From the NCBI RefSeq assembly GCF_000620305.1, contig NZ_KK211104.1:106949-170948 (forward strand): 64,000 nucleotides of DNA, given 5' to 3'. Position 1 is the stretch's first letter, and every line of letters begins with the position of its first letter. A program made the translations under genes and the position numbers. Source of the stretch: Desulfitibacter alkalitolerans DSM 16504. Its GTDB lineage: Bacteria > Bacillota > DSM-16504 > Desulfitibacterales > Desulfitibacteraceae. Below are positions 17,197 to 26,149 of the stretch, piece by piece. The notes under the pieces were generated by a model. That model was not told the DNA's origin. It made no database searches and saw only the letters and a program-made list of their open reading frames with translations.

Positions 17197-18318
17197 TTAT
17201 GCACCCTCTCTGTCCATATAGCCTTCGCCAACATTTTTGTATAAACAGTTGGAGGTTATAATACCTAACAGCATTGATTGGTCATTTACTACTGCCAGAT
17301 ACCCAAAATCAAATCTAAGCATATGATTTAAGGCTTCTTTCAAGGACTTTTCATAATGTACTGTCCCCATGGGAGAAATCATAATATCTGAAACATACAT
17401 ATCGTCTGTCATTTTTTCAGCGTCTTCTCTATTTATATAACCCACAACCTTTTTATTCTTGTCAACAACAATAATGCTGCGGTAGCCTTGTTTAAAGAGC
17501 TTCCTTGCATCATCAATAGTATCCTTTGGATGTACAGTGCTTATATCTGTTTTCATGGCATCCTTTATTTTAATAAGACTGAGCTGTCTAAGGGCATGGT
17601 CAGTTCCAACAAAATCCCGAACAAAGCTATTGGCCGGATTCCTCAATATTTCCTGGGGAGAGGCACATTGAACGATTTTACCCTTGTTTAAGAGGACTAT
17701 TCTATTGGCAAACTTCAATGCCTCATCCATGTCATGGGTTACAAAGACAATTGTTTTCTTCACCTTTTCCTGGAGTTTAATAAATTCATCCTGCATCTGT
17801 TCTCTTGTAATTGGATCTAATGCTCCAAAGGGCTCATCCATGAGCATGATAGGGGGGTCAACTGCCAGGGCCCGGGCTACACCTACACGCTGCCTTTGCC
17901 CACCACTTAACTGTCTTGGATACTTGTTTATAGTCTCAGCCACGTCAAGCTCAACCATTTCCAGCAGTTCCTCGACCCTTTTCTTTTGCTTCTCTTTTGG
18001 CCATTTTTGAAGATTAGGTATCAAGGCAATATTTTCAGCAACAGTCATATGGGGCATCAAGCCTATTTCTTGTATTACATAACCTATGCCCCTTCTTAAT
18101 TGAATGGGGTCCTGCTTGCTAATATCCCTGCCATTAACTATGATTTTTCCAGAGGTAGGCTCTATCAGTCTGTTGATCATTTTCATGGTAGTGGTCTTAC
18201 CACATCCTGAAGGTCCTATAAAAACTACAAATTCTCCTTCTTTTATTTCAAGAGAAACATTATCAACTGCCACCAGCCCGTTGGGAAATCTTTTAGTAAC
18301 GCTGTCAAGTAATATCAT
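17197..18318 (-). CDS. Quaternary-amine ABC transporter ATP-binding protein with CBS domains
   Basis: 373 residues. ATPase domain (residues 1-240) with Walker A GPSGCGKTT, signature LSGGQRQRVGVARAL, Walker B IMLMDEP and the switch His in VTHDMDEA. Residues ~255-365 form a tandem CBS pair, which in OpuA-type ATPases senses ionic strength or nucleotides. ATG 18318 follows AAGGAGA. Best match by architecture is OpuCA/ProV. In the methyltransferase context it may serve carbon acquisition as well as osmoprotection. Confidence 0.9.
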   Translation of the reverse strand: MILLDSVTKRFPNGLVAVDNVSLEIKEGEFVVFIGPSGCGKTTTMKMINRLIEPTSGKIIVNGRDISKQDPIQLRRGIGYVIQEIGLMPHMTVAENIALIPNLQKWPKEKQKKRVEELLEMVELDVAETINKYPRQLSGGQRQRVGVARALAVDPPIMLMDEPFGALDPITREQMQDEFIKLQEKVKKTIVFVTHDMDEALKFANRIVLLNKGKIVQCASPQEILRNPANSFVRDFVGTDHALRQLSLIKIKDAMKTDISTVHPKDTIDDARKLFKQGYRSIIVVDKNKKVVGYINREDAEKMTDDMYVSDIMISPMGTVHYEKSLKEALNHMLRFDFGYLAVVNDQSMLLGIITSNCLYKNVGEGYMDREGA

Positions 18319-18408
18319 TGCACCACTCTCCTTAAGAAGGGGATGGAATAACTAACCCTGGCTAGCTATTCCATCCTTTATTTCGTTTACATCAGTTAAT
18401 CATTCACA

Positions 18409-19344
18409 TTAGTTAATAAGACCCTTTTCTTTAAGGAACTGTTTTGCCACATCCTCTGGATCTTTCTTGTTTCCATCCACTTCATAGTTTAAATTTGCCA
18501 TAGTAGTGTCATCTAATTTACCTGCCAGCTTGTTAAGGACGTTAGCTACTTCTGGATCCTTTTCCAGGAGGTCAGCCCTTACTACAGGAGCAGCATAATA
18601 AGGTGGAAAATAATTAAGATCATCCTCCAGGTTAATAAAGCCAAAGGATGGGATTCGGCCATCAGTTGCAAAGCCTGAAATAGCATTTACCTTCTTTTCC
18701 TGTAGTGCCTGATACATTAAACCTGAATCCATTCCAAGGGCATTTTTGAATTTAAAACCATACTTTTCCTGTAAGCCTGCAAGGCCATCGCTGCGTGGTA
18801 TAAATTCTTGAGTTGCTCCTATCACTAGATTTTCTGCTATACCCTTAAGGTCTGAAATTTTTGTCACACCTAGCTCCTGTGCCTCATCCTGACGCATGGT
18901 TATTGTATAGGTGTTGTTAAATCCCCAGGGTTCAAGCCAGACCAATCCAAATTCTGACTGATACATCTCTTTGACCTTTGCATAAACTGCATCTGGGTCT
19001 GTCATAACCTCCTGCTGCAGAATAGCAATCAATCCAGTGCCGGTATATTCAACATAAACATTTATGTCTCCATTAACAAGAGATTCATGTACTAAACCTG
19101 TACCACCAAGACGCAGCTTATAATCTACAGGATAGCCTGCATCTTCCATTAACGCCCCTATCATGTAGCCAACCAGCAGCTGTTCAGTAAAGTTTTTCGA
19201 CCCAACTATGATTTTGGGTTTTTCTTGTGGTTTATCTTGTGTTTGACCGCTAGTATCCGACGGTTTTGAACTGTTCCCCCCACAACCTACTACCAAGGCT
19301 AAGCTCAATGTCAGAACTAAAAGAATTAATAAAACTTTTTTCAT
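18409..19344 (-). CDS. Glycine betaine/quaternary-amine substrate-binding lipoprotein
   Basis: About 311 residues from ATG 19344, chosen because GAGGAGGGAAGG precedes it; the frame extends in vain to 19422. A lipoprotein signal (hydrophobic stretch ending VVGC, Cys ~21) anchors it in the membrane. The mature part fits the OpuAC family: IIVGSKNFTEQLLVGYM at the start, EYTGTG and the LGMDSGLMYQAL region. It delivers ligand to the permeases encoded downstream and is the first gene of the operon binding protein-ATPase-permease-permease-MmgE/PrpD-amidotransferase. Confidence 0.88.
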   Translation of the reverse strand: MKKVLLILLVLTLSLALVVGCGGNSSKPSDTSGQTQDKPQEKPKIIVGSKNFTEQLLVGYMIGALMEDAGYPVDYKLRLGGTGLVHESLVNGDINVYVEYTGTGLIAILQQEVMTDPDAVYAKVKEMYQSEFGLVWLEPWGFNNTYTITMRQDEAQELGVTKISDLKGIAENLVIGATQEFIPRSDGLAGLQEKYGFKFKNALGMDSGLMYQALQEKKVNAISGFATDGRIPSFGFINLEDDLNYFPPYYAAPVVRADLLEKDPEVANVLNKLAGKLDDTTMANLNYEVDGNKKDPEDVAKQFLKEKGLIN

Positions 19345-19877
19345 TAACCTTCCCTCCTCATTTGAATTTTTAGAAAAAACTGATAATAATTTAATGCTCC
19401 CTCCCTTTACCTTAATATTCAAGTGATTTGCGTTTTAAGATACTTGTCTTGATATTTCCTAAATTTAATTCATCATTCATCTTCTTTGCAAGTTCTATTC
19501 CATTGAATGCCCTGGCTGCAGCTTTTTTGCACATGTCTTTTTATATGGCGAATACCCTACCCGTTAAGCCTTCCCAGAAGTGTTCAGCAGTATTTTTTAG
19601 CTGGGTAAGTATATAAAGCTCTAACATTTATTTTAAATTTATTAATTTTTAAAAAATCACCTTAACGTTTTATTATTTTTAATAATGCCCCAGCTTTATT
19701 TTAGCATTATAAATCTCGTTAAGCTTCATACAAATACATTCCTTCAATTCAGCCAGGGAAATAGAAAGTGCAAGTACAAATTTTCAGAGTGTATCATGAA
19801 ATTAAAAATCATGGTAATAGTTAAAATAGCATTTAAAAGACTATTAAAGCAAATAATATGCCAGCTTAAAACATACA
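19345..19877 (-). other. Gene-free interval with possible weak sigma-54 site and a decayed coding fragment
   Basis: No intact gene is seen. A 44-codon stretch on the minus strand (about 19553-19422, containing KDMCKKAAARAFNGIELAKK and ending in TAA) reads like the C-terminus of a lost protein; its upstream frame is broken by stops. The rest is AT-rich. Confidence 0.3.
19487..19502 (-). promoter_or_regulatory. Weak sigma-54 promoter candidate for the OpuC-type operon
   Basis: Minus-strand TGGAATAGAACTTGCA keeps GG/GC spacing but has A at position 4. It is 143 bp upstream of the binding-protein start and lies inside the decayed coding fragment. Confidence 0.35.
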
Positions 19878-19932
19878 CAAAAAAGCCTTGCTGTCTCTGA
19901 CTTTTTCAATTATGTCATCAAATCTGCAAGGC
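19878..19932 (-). terminator. Terminator of the TctCBA-aconitase operon
   Basis: GCCTTGC and GCAAGGC flank a 34-nt loop and are followed on the minus strand by TTTTTTG. It is about 110 bp beyond the aconitase stop. Confidence 0.65.
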
Positions 19933-19986
19933 AGTATTGTATTAAAACTAATAAAGAAGTAATGAAGTTGTGGCCTGGATTATAGT

Positions 19987-20020
19987 TCTGAAACAGGTGA
20001 CAAAAGCCACCTGCTTCAGA
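19987..20020 (-). other. Stem-loop directly after the aconitase gene
   Basis: TCTGAAACAGGTG/CACCTGCTTCAGA, 12 of 13 pairs around an 8-nt loop. There is no T tract, so it may be a 3' stabilising structure or processing site rather than a terminator. Confidence 0.55.
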
Positions 20021-20043
20021 ATATATAAAGAGAGGAGGTGAGG

Positions 20044-21963
20044 TTATTTAGCTTCTAGCTTTGTTTTAGTATAATTCATCAAGCCGCCATGGAACAGAAT
20101 TACCAGTTCCCTGTTGGTTAGGCTGCAGCTAGTTGTAAAAGAAAAATCCTTCGTCTTATTATAAACTTCAATATGATTGTTTTTAATCTGCTCATGAAAT
20201 CTTTCAATAATCAGTTCATCACAAAGCTCTATTAAATCGTAGTCTGCACTTTTGGTAAATATTAAAGGAACTACTCCATAATTTGTTAGGTTTTGTCTAT
20301 ATATCCTGGCAAAGGATTTAGCTATTACAACTCGCATACCTATTGACATTGGCACCATGACTGCATGCTCTCTGCTTGAGCCCTGCCCATAGTTTTCTCC
20401 ACCAATAACAAACCAGCTTGAGGACAGATTTTGCACCTTGTTTTTAAATTCCGGATCTATTCTGGAAAACACATGGGGAACGCAGCCTGGAACATTTGAT
20501 CTTAGGGCCAGCATCTTGGCCCCTCCTGGCAAAATATCATCAGTACTTACATTATCACCAGCCTTTAGTTCCACCGTACCTTCAATACAATCTGGAACAG
20601 GTTTACCTATGGGCACAGGTTTTATATTGGGCCCCTTAATAACTTCAACAACTTCAGAAGTTTTAACGGGTTTAATAATCATATTTATATTTACAGGATA
20701 AAATTCAGGTAAGCTAATTTGTGGATACTTACCTAGACCGCGCGGGTCTGTTATACAACCAGTAAGTGCAGAAGCGGCGGCAGTCTCAGGACTGGCTAAA
20801 TAGACATTTGCATCTGCAGTTCCAGACCTTCCCTTATAGTTACGGTTATATGTCCGCAGTGAATTAGAGCCTGAAGCCGGGGATTGGCCTACTCCATTGC
20901 AGGGACCACATGCAACCTCTAATATCCTGGCCCCTGCATCAACTATATTTTTTAAAGCACCTGTTTCAATCATCATAGTTAAAACCCGCCTGGTTCCTGG
21001 TGTTATAACAAGGTCTGTGCTTTGAGCAACCCTTCTGTCTTTTAAAACTTCTGCCACTACAGCCATATCTCTCATGGAAGAGTTTGTACAACTGCCTATA
21101 GCTATTTGGGCTAGGGGAATTCCCTTAACTTCAGAAACCTTTACCACATTATCCGGACTATGAGGTAAAGCTATAAGGGGTTCAATATTTGAGAGATTAA
21201 TGTCATATAGCTCATCATAATGGGCATCACTATCAGCCACTAGTTCTCTCCAATCATATTCTCTTCCCACACTTTTTAAAAATTCTAGAGTAATTTCATC
21301 ACTAGGAAAAACAGAGCTGGTTGCCCCCATCTCTGCTCCCAGGTTGCATATTGTAGCCCTGTCATATACAGAAAGTTTTTTTATCCCCGGGCCAAAATAT
21401 TCAATTACCTTTCCATAGCCACCCTTGACTGTAAGCTGCTGAAGTATGTACAAAATAACATCCTTTGCAGAAACCCATGGGCCAAGCTCGCCTTCCAGCC
21501 TTATTCCAACAACCCTGGGCCTAGGCAAATAAAATGCTTCACCAGCCATTGCTACAGCCACGTCTAAACCACCTGCGCCAATGCCAAGCATTCCTGCCCC
21601 GCCTGCAGTTGGTGTATGACTGTCAGAACCAACCACTACTTGCCCAGGCTTTGAAAAGGTTTCCAGGTGCACCGAGTGGCAAATCCCATTGCCGGCTTTA
21701 GATATATGTGCCCCTATCTTTTGTGATAAACTCTGCAGATACTTATGATCATCCTGGTTTTCATTTCCAACCTGCAGTGTATTATGATCAATATACATTA
21801 TTGAAAAGGGCTTAACCTTTTTAATGCCCATGGCCTCTAATTGTAGATAGACAACTGTTCCTGTGGCATCCTGAGTTAAAATTTGATCAGGATATAGTAT
21901 AACTTCATCATTAGTAAATTCTGCTTTATTATTTTTTAGAATTTTATGAAAAACATTTTGCAT
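20044..21963 (-). CDS. Aconitase family hydratase (fused large and small domains)
   Basis: 639 residues. The N-terminal catalytic region has GSDSHTP and the three Fe-S ligands in IGSCTNSS and ACGPCNG; the C-terminal swivel domain begins near residue 465 with DNVSTDDILPGG and contains GGENYGQGSSREHA. This is the short, fused aconitase type found in Clostridia and archaea. It interconverts citrate, cis-aconitate and isocitrate or a homologue (methylcitrate, homocitrate, isopropylmalate). As last gene of an operon with a tricarboxylate transporter and an FAD dehydrogenase it likely handles the imported acid. ATG 21963 follows GAGGGGTG. Confidence 0.88.
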   Translation of the reverse strand: MQNVFHKILKNNKAEFTNDEVILYPDQILTQDATGTVVYLQLEAMGIKKVKPFSIMYIDHNTLQVGNENQDDHKYLQSLSQKIGAHISKAGNGICHSVHLETFSKPGQVVVGSDSHTPTAGGAGMLGIGAGGLDVAVAMAGEAFYLPRPRVVGIRLEGELGPWVSAKDVILYILQQLTVKGGYGKVIEYFGPGIKKLSVYDRATICNLGAEMGATSSVFPSDEITLEFLKSVGREYDWRELVADSDAHYDELYDINLSNIEPLIALPHSPDNVVKVSEVKGIPLAQIAIGSCTNSSMRDMAVVAEVLKDRRVAQSTDLVITPGTRRVLTMMIETGALKNIVDAGARILEVACGPCNGVGQSPASGSNSLRTYNRNYKGRSGTADANVYLASPETAAASALTGCITDPRGLGKYPQISLPEFYPVNINMIIKPVKTSEVVEVIKGPNIKPVPIGKPVPDCIEGTVELKAGDNVSTDDILPGGAKMLALRSNVPGCVPHVFSRIDPEFKNKVQNLSSSWFVIGGENYGQGSSREHAVMVPMSIGMRVVIAKSFARIYRQNLTNYGVVPLIFTKSADYDLIELCDELIIERFHEQIKNNHIEVYNKTKDFSFTTSCSLTNRELVILFHGGLMNYTKTKLEAK

Positions 21964-22007
21964 TATTTAAATCACCCCTCGGCAAACTTAGGTAATATCT
22001 GCATTTG

Positions 22008-22235
22008 CTACACAAGCTTTCTGTTATACACGTCATATATGTCTATTGGCCTATTGGGTTCGACCTTTAATGCATCAGACTGGCATTCATAAACACACAA
22101 ATAGCATGACTGACAATCTTCAGCGTATTTGATTTTAACTGTTTTTTCTTCATAGGAAAGAACATCCATGGGACATAATTTGTAGCACTTAAGACATGCA
22201 GTACACTTTTTATAATCAATACCTTTTATGACCAT
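22008..22235 (-). CDS. Small 2x[4Fe-4S] ferredoxin
   Basis: 75 residues with two cluster motifs, C-x2-C-x2-C-x3-CP (CTACLKCYKLCP) and C-x2-C-x2-C-x3-C (CQSCYLCVYEC). Its start overlaps the end of the flavoprotein gene by 10 bp, so the two are translationally coupled and probably form a flavoprotein/ferredoxin pair, with the ferredoxin as electron acceptor. The layout recalls AprAB or tricarballylate dehydrogenase, but the ferredoxin is shorter than AprB. Confidence 0.88.
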   Translation of the reverse strand: MVIKGIDYKKCTACLKCYKLCPMDVLSYEEKTVKIKYAEDCQSCYLCVYECQSDALKVEPNRPIDIYDVYNRKLV

Positions 22236-23869
22236 GTAAACGCCACTCCCCTTTGAACACTTAGGTAATTAAAAGCTGACTCACCTGTATGTTTATTTAC
22301 CACCAAAATGTTATTGTCCAATAGCATATCTCTCTGGGGATAATCCTCTCTATAGTGACCGCCCCGGGTTTCCCTTCGGTAGATGGAAGCATTTAATGTT
22401 AATCGTGCAGTATTTAATGCATTTTTTGCCTCATGCCATAACATAAGATCGTGATAATCATTAACTAGAGCATCATTATACAGTATTCGCTCTAATCCCC
22501 GGCACCTGTCTAATGCCCCATCTAATCGCTCCTGTGATTTTACTATACTGACATAGCCATTGCCCATAATCTCAGAAAGCTTCCAGATTACCTCCCGAGG
22601 ATTGATACTGCCTTTACTGCCCTTAAATTCATGAAATTCATTAATTTCAATGTTTTTCATAATAATACTTGTACTTTCTTCTTTGCTCCTAGCATAAGCT
22701 GCAGCACTCTTGCCCGCAAGATGTCCGGTAACATTGGCCCAGGCCAAACTCACTCCAGATAAGCCAACACATGCTCCTGTTACAAGTCCCTTGCTTGCAT
22801 TGTCACCTGCAGCATATAAGCCTTTTACAGAGGTTCTGCCCATGTCATCTATCAAGACACCTGCAGAGGAGGCGTTGGATGTCCCGGTAAGACCTGGAAT
22901 AGCTTCATTGGGGGCACCATAAAAATCAATTGTACTGTTTTGTAATAGTAGATCTAAATTAGGCATTAGCCTCTTAACCAAATCCTTTTCGGTAAAGTCC
23001 CGGAGGTCTAAATAAACGGGACCACTTCCCTTTTCAACTTCCTCTACCATTTTTCGCACTGCAATATGTCCGCTTGCCCTGCTGCCATCTCCAGATTTAT
23101 CTAGAAAGGATTCCCCCAGTTTATTTATATATTTGCCGCCATGGGCCATAAACTTGGACTGTCCATAGGTATCATAAGCCTTTAATGATACATTGAAGTG
23201 GTTTCCATACTCCATATATGCCAGATCTGCTCCCGCTTCAAAGGCCATTATCAAGCCTTCTCCAGAGACAACATCCTGACCAAAAAACGGACCCCTGTAA
23301 CTGCAGCCACCTGCAGCAAGGACTGTTGATTTTGCATTAATGAGTATGCTTTCTCCATTTCTTATATTAAAGCCCATTACACCACAAACTGCATCAGCTT
23401 CATCCTTAACAACCTTTGTAATCTGAACCCTATCTAGTATTTTAATACCCATTTTTATTAAATCTTTTCTCATTTCCTGCATGAGTCTGTATGTGGGGAT
23501 TAAAACACACTTGGTAATTTTGCCCCTGCCGCCCCTTCGCATATAGGAGCCATCTGAATTTTTTTCTATATAATAGCCTTGATGATCCAGGTCTTTAATA
23601 ATTTCGTAATTAGTTTCAAAAAGTTTTATAACCCAGTTTTTAATATTAATGCCTTCTCCTATTTCAAGGTAATAATTTACCCACTCTTGCAATGAATCCT
23701 CTTCTGGGACCCAACATAAAAAGTCTCCTGCTGCAAATGCCGTGGGTCCACTTGTCCCAGCTCTAGCCTTATCAACTAATATGACCTTTTGACCAGCTTC
23801 AGCAGCTGTTTTAGCGGCAAGCATACCACCCATTCCCGCTCCCACTACAAGGACATCAGTACTATACAT
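22226..23869 (-). CDS. FAD-dependent dehydrogenase of the fumarate reductase/succinate dehydrogenase flavoprotein family
   Basis: 547 residues. N-terminal dinucleotide fold VVGAGMGGMLAAKTAAEAG, a capping domain in the middle, the late FAD-contact segment GLYAAGDNA, and a C-terminal helical region with RRETRGGHYREDYP, which in the family includes catalytic arginines. Relatives are fumarate reductase, APS reductase AprA, L-aspartate oxidase and tricarballylate dehydrogenase TcuA. No signal peptide, so cytoplasmic. The neighbouring tricarboxylate transporter and aconitase favour a di- or tricarboxylate substrate (inference). Confidence 0.85.
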   Translation of the reverse strand: MYSTDVLVVGAGMGGMLAAKTAAEAGQKVILVDKARAGTSGPTAFAAGDFLCWVPEEDSLQEWVNYYLEIGEGINIKNWVIKLFETNYEIIKDLDHQGYYIEKNSDGSYMRRGGRGKITKCVLIPTYRLMQEMRKDLIKMGIKILDRVQITKVVKDEADAVCGVMGFNIRNGESILINAKSTVLAAGGCSYRGPFFGQDVVSGEGLIMAFEAGADLAYMEYGNHFNVSLKAYDTYGQSKFMAHGGKYINKLGESFLDKSGDGSRASGHIAVRKMVEEVEKGSGPVYLDLRDFTEKDLVKRLMPNLDLLLQNSTIDFYGAPNEAIPGLTGTSNASSAGVLIDDMGRTSVKGLYAAGDNASKGLVTGACVGLSGVSLAWANVTGHLAGKSAAAYARSKEESTSIIMKNIEINEFHEFKGSKGSINPREVIWKLSEIMGNGYVSIVKSQERLDGALDRCRGLERILYNDALVNDYHDLMLWHEAKNALNTARLTLNASIYRRETRGGHYREDYPQRDMLLDNNILVVNKHTGESAFNYLSVQRGVAFTWS

Positions 23870-23892
23870 ATGACCACCTCACAAAAATACAA

Positions 23893-24732
23893 TTAAGTCT
23901 CTAAGAGCTCTTTATACATATCTGGGCGCCTCTTATCAAAAAACTTGCACTTGGGCGTATTATCCTCTATGTTTATATCCTGAAAGAAAATTTCTTCCTC
24001 ATTTTTGCTCATTTTTTGTAATATGTTACCTTCCTTATCTACAATGAGACTATTACCCATAAATTTCCATCCATCTTCATTGCCAGTTTTATTAACAGCA
24101 ACAATATAAGTGGAATTTTCATATGCCCTGATTTGCATTAATCTTTCCCAAATTAATAATCTATTGGGATCAGTATCAAATAAGGCTGAATTTGTTGGAA
24201 CAAATATAACATCTGCCCCCTTAAGACCCAGTATTCTAAAGCCCTCTGGAAAATGTCTGTCAAAGCATATTTGTATCCCTATACTAATTCCTTTGATATT
24301 AAATACAGGAAAACCAAGGTTTCCCACATTGAAATATTTTGCTTCCATGTTATTGTATTTGCTGCCCCCTTGTAATATTGGCAAGTGTATTTTACGGTAT
24401 TTGCCAAGGGACCTGCCTTTCTCCATTATTACTGCAGTATTGAAAACCCCATCCACTGTATGCTCTGCATAGGGAAACAATACTGCAGTATTTATGCTGG
24501 ATGTAACGCTTAAAATATGCTGAAATAAATTATCGTTATCAGCCAATATAAATCTTTCCACGTTTTCATAATAGTTTTTAGGGAAATAGGTTGTGACACA
24601 TAACTCTGGAAGGCAGAATATATCTATGCTAAGTTTTTCTGCAGCCTGGATGTATTCCATTACCTTTTGAGCATTCAATATCATGGACTCATTGCTCGGC
24701 CCTAGCTGCACACCACCAATTCGAATTTTCAT
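23893..24732 (-). CDS. Carbon-nitrogen hydrolase (nitrilase superfamily)
   Basis: 279 residues with the full catalytic triad: Glu in FCLPELCVTTYF, Lys in GKYRKIHLP and Cys in IGIQICFDRHFPEG. Members hydrolyse amides or N-carbamoyl compounds rather than nitriles in most branches; the FDRHFPE context resembles N-carbamoyl-amino-acid and beta-ureidopropionase-like enzymes. The ATG overlaps the stop of the cyclase-family gene by four bases (ATGA), so the two are coupled and may act in sequence on an amide or imide. Confidence 0.86.
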   Translation of the reverse strand: MKIRIGGVQLGPSNESMILNAQKVMEYIQAAEKLSIDIFCLPELCVTTYFPKNYYENVERFILADNDNLFQHILSVTSSINTAVLFPYAEHTVDGVFNTAVIMEKGRSLGKYRKIHLPILQGGSKYNNMEAKYFNVGNLGFPVFNIKGISIGIQICFDRHFPEGFRILGLKGADVIFVPTNSALFDTDPNRLLIWERLMQIRAYENSTYIVAVNKTGNEDGWKFMGNSLIVDKEGNILQKMSKNEEEIFFQDINIEDNTPKCKFFDKRRPDMYKELLET

Positions 24733-25397
24733 CTTTTTTCAAATACCTCCGCAACCACCCTTGAGGGTCCCCCACCCTGCTCGTGCAGTTTAATTGGGAA
24801 AAACATAACATTAAAATCCTTACCCTTAAGTAAATCCATGTTTGTCAGATTCTCAATAATAAGAACCTCCCCACCTAAAAGAATCAGATGTACATCAGCA
24901 CCCTGTTTTTTGTCCGGCGGGAAATCCAAGCCTACTGCCTTGATATTTTTGCTGGCTAACCACTGGGCAGCTTCATTTGATAGGTAAGGATTATTTTGAT
25001 AATAATTTGCATATCCATAATTGCTTCCCCAGCCTGTGTAGATTAAGACTACTGTCTCCAATAAATCGTCATCTGTCATTGTGGAAAGACTGGATTCAGA
25101 TAGTATTTGTGTTAGATTAATGGGAGTGGCTTCCTTAATTTTGTTTTCTAGATTTACTAATACACCTTGACCAATAAATCTATTTAAATCTAGTTCTTCA
25201 ACCTTTTTCCCATTTTCATAGAAATGGTATGGTGTATCAACATGTGTACCGCAATGTATACTATAAAAAAGACAAGAATTTGATCTTTTGTGTGATTGAT
25301 GGGTTTGAAACTCTTTAATCTCTGTCGGAGGATGTCCTGCAGGTTCACCTATGCCTGGAACCAGAGTCCTACTTAAATCTACAAAGTTTCTAAACAC
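24729..25397 (-). CDS. Cyclase family metal-dependent hydrolase (kynurenine formamidase-like)
   Basis: 222 residues with the metal-binding HCGTHVDTPYHF motif, FIGQGVLV and TGWGSNYG segments, and a late conserved LPGV-like region replaced by AVGLDFPPD. The family includes formamidases and isatin hydrolase, which open amide or lactam bonds. GTG 25397 follows AAAGGAGG. Substrate unknown; it sits between the GntR regulator and the nitrilase gene. Confidence 0.84.
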   Translation of the reverse strand: MFRNFVDLSRTLVPGIGEPAGHPPTEIKEFQTHQSHKRSNSCLFYSIHCGTHVDTPYHFYENGKKVEELDLNRFIGQGVLVNLENKIKEATPINLTQILSESSLSTMTDDDLLETVVLIYTGWGSNYGYANYYQNNPYLSNEAAQWLASKNIKAVGLDFPPDKKQGADVHLILLGGEVLIIENLTNMDLLKGKDFNVMFFPIKLHEQGGGPSRVVAEVFEKR

Positions 25398-25438
25398 TTG
25401 AATTGCCTCCTTTTCACTAAAAATCTGCTAAACCGGTG

Positions 25439-26125
25439 TTAAAGACCACCATACATTTTTAATTGATTTACAGCCTGTATGGCATCTAAATTCATCTGTT
25501 CAATTTCCCTGCGCAGTTCCAGAAGATGCTCTCTAAACTTTTCCTCAACCTTCTTTTTATTGCCTTCCTTTAATACATCTATTAAGTCCTGGTGATTGAC
25601 AATGATATTTCTGCGGCAGGCCTCAAAAAAGAATGTAACATTTCTGAAGCGCTCACATTCATCGAATAATGTAGCCAGTGTTTTTTGATAAAGAACATTG
25701 GCTGATTTCTGGATAAGAATCCAGTGAAATTCTGTACCAGCCTTGGCGGCTTCAACATATTGCTTAAGTTCCAGAGACCTTCTTTGTTTGGCCAGGGTAA
25801 TTTCAAGTTTATCAAAGTCTTCTTTTGTCAGCTTCTCCACTACTTCTCCGGCTATATACCCCTCCAGAACGGCTCTTAATTCGTATACTTCCATCATGTG
25901 TGATAGATTAATATCTTTAACCACGGTGCCGGCAAAATCCTTGATTAAAAGTCCTTCAGCCAATAATCTATTAATAGATTCTCTTATGGGGGTTCTGCTG
26001 ACCTCAAGCTGTTCCGCTAGATCCTGTTCAAAAATTTTTTCCCTTGGTTTCAAAACCCCTGAAATAATTTGACTCTTTATCTCATTATAAATTCTTTCAC
26101 TATGAAAAGACTTTCTTTTAGGCAA
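25439..26125 (-). CDS. GntR family transcriptional regulator (FadR/FCD subfamily)
   Basis: 228 residues. N-terminal winged helix (QDLAEQLEVSRTPIRESINRL) and C-terminal all-helical FCD ligand domain with acidic/His metal ligands (ELRAVLEGYIA, FHWILIQKS). FCD regulators usually bind carboxylic acids. TTG 26125 follows GAGGTGA. It is embedded in the operon it probably controls, giving a second input besides the sigma-54 promoter upstream of tctC. Confidence 0.86.
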   Translation of the reverse strand: MPKRKSFHSERIYNEIKSQIISGVLKPREKIFEQDLAEQLEVSRTPIRESINRLLAEGLLIKDFAGTVVKDINLSHMMEVYELRAVLEGYIAGEVVEKLTKEDFDKLEITLAKQRRSLELKQYVEAAKAGTEFHWILIQKSANVLYQKTLATLFDECERFRNVTFFFEACRRNIIVNHQDLIDVLKEGNKKKVEEKFREHLLELRREIEQMNLDAIQAVNQLKMYGGL

Positions 26126-26149
26126 TTACATCACCTCAAAAAGGTTATT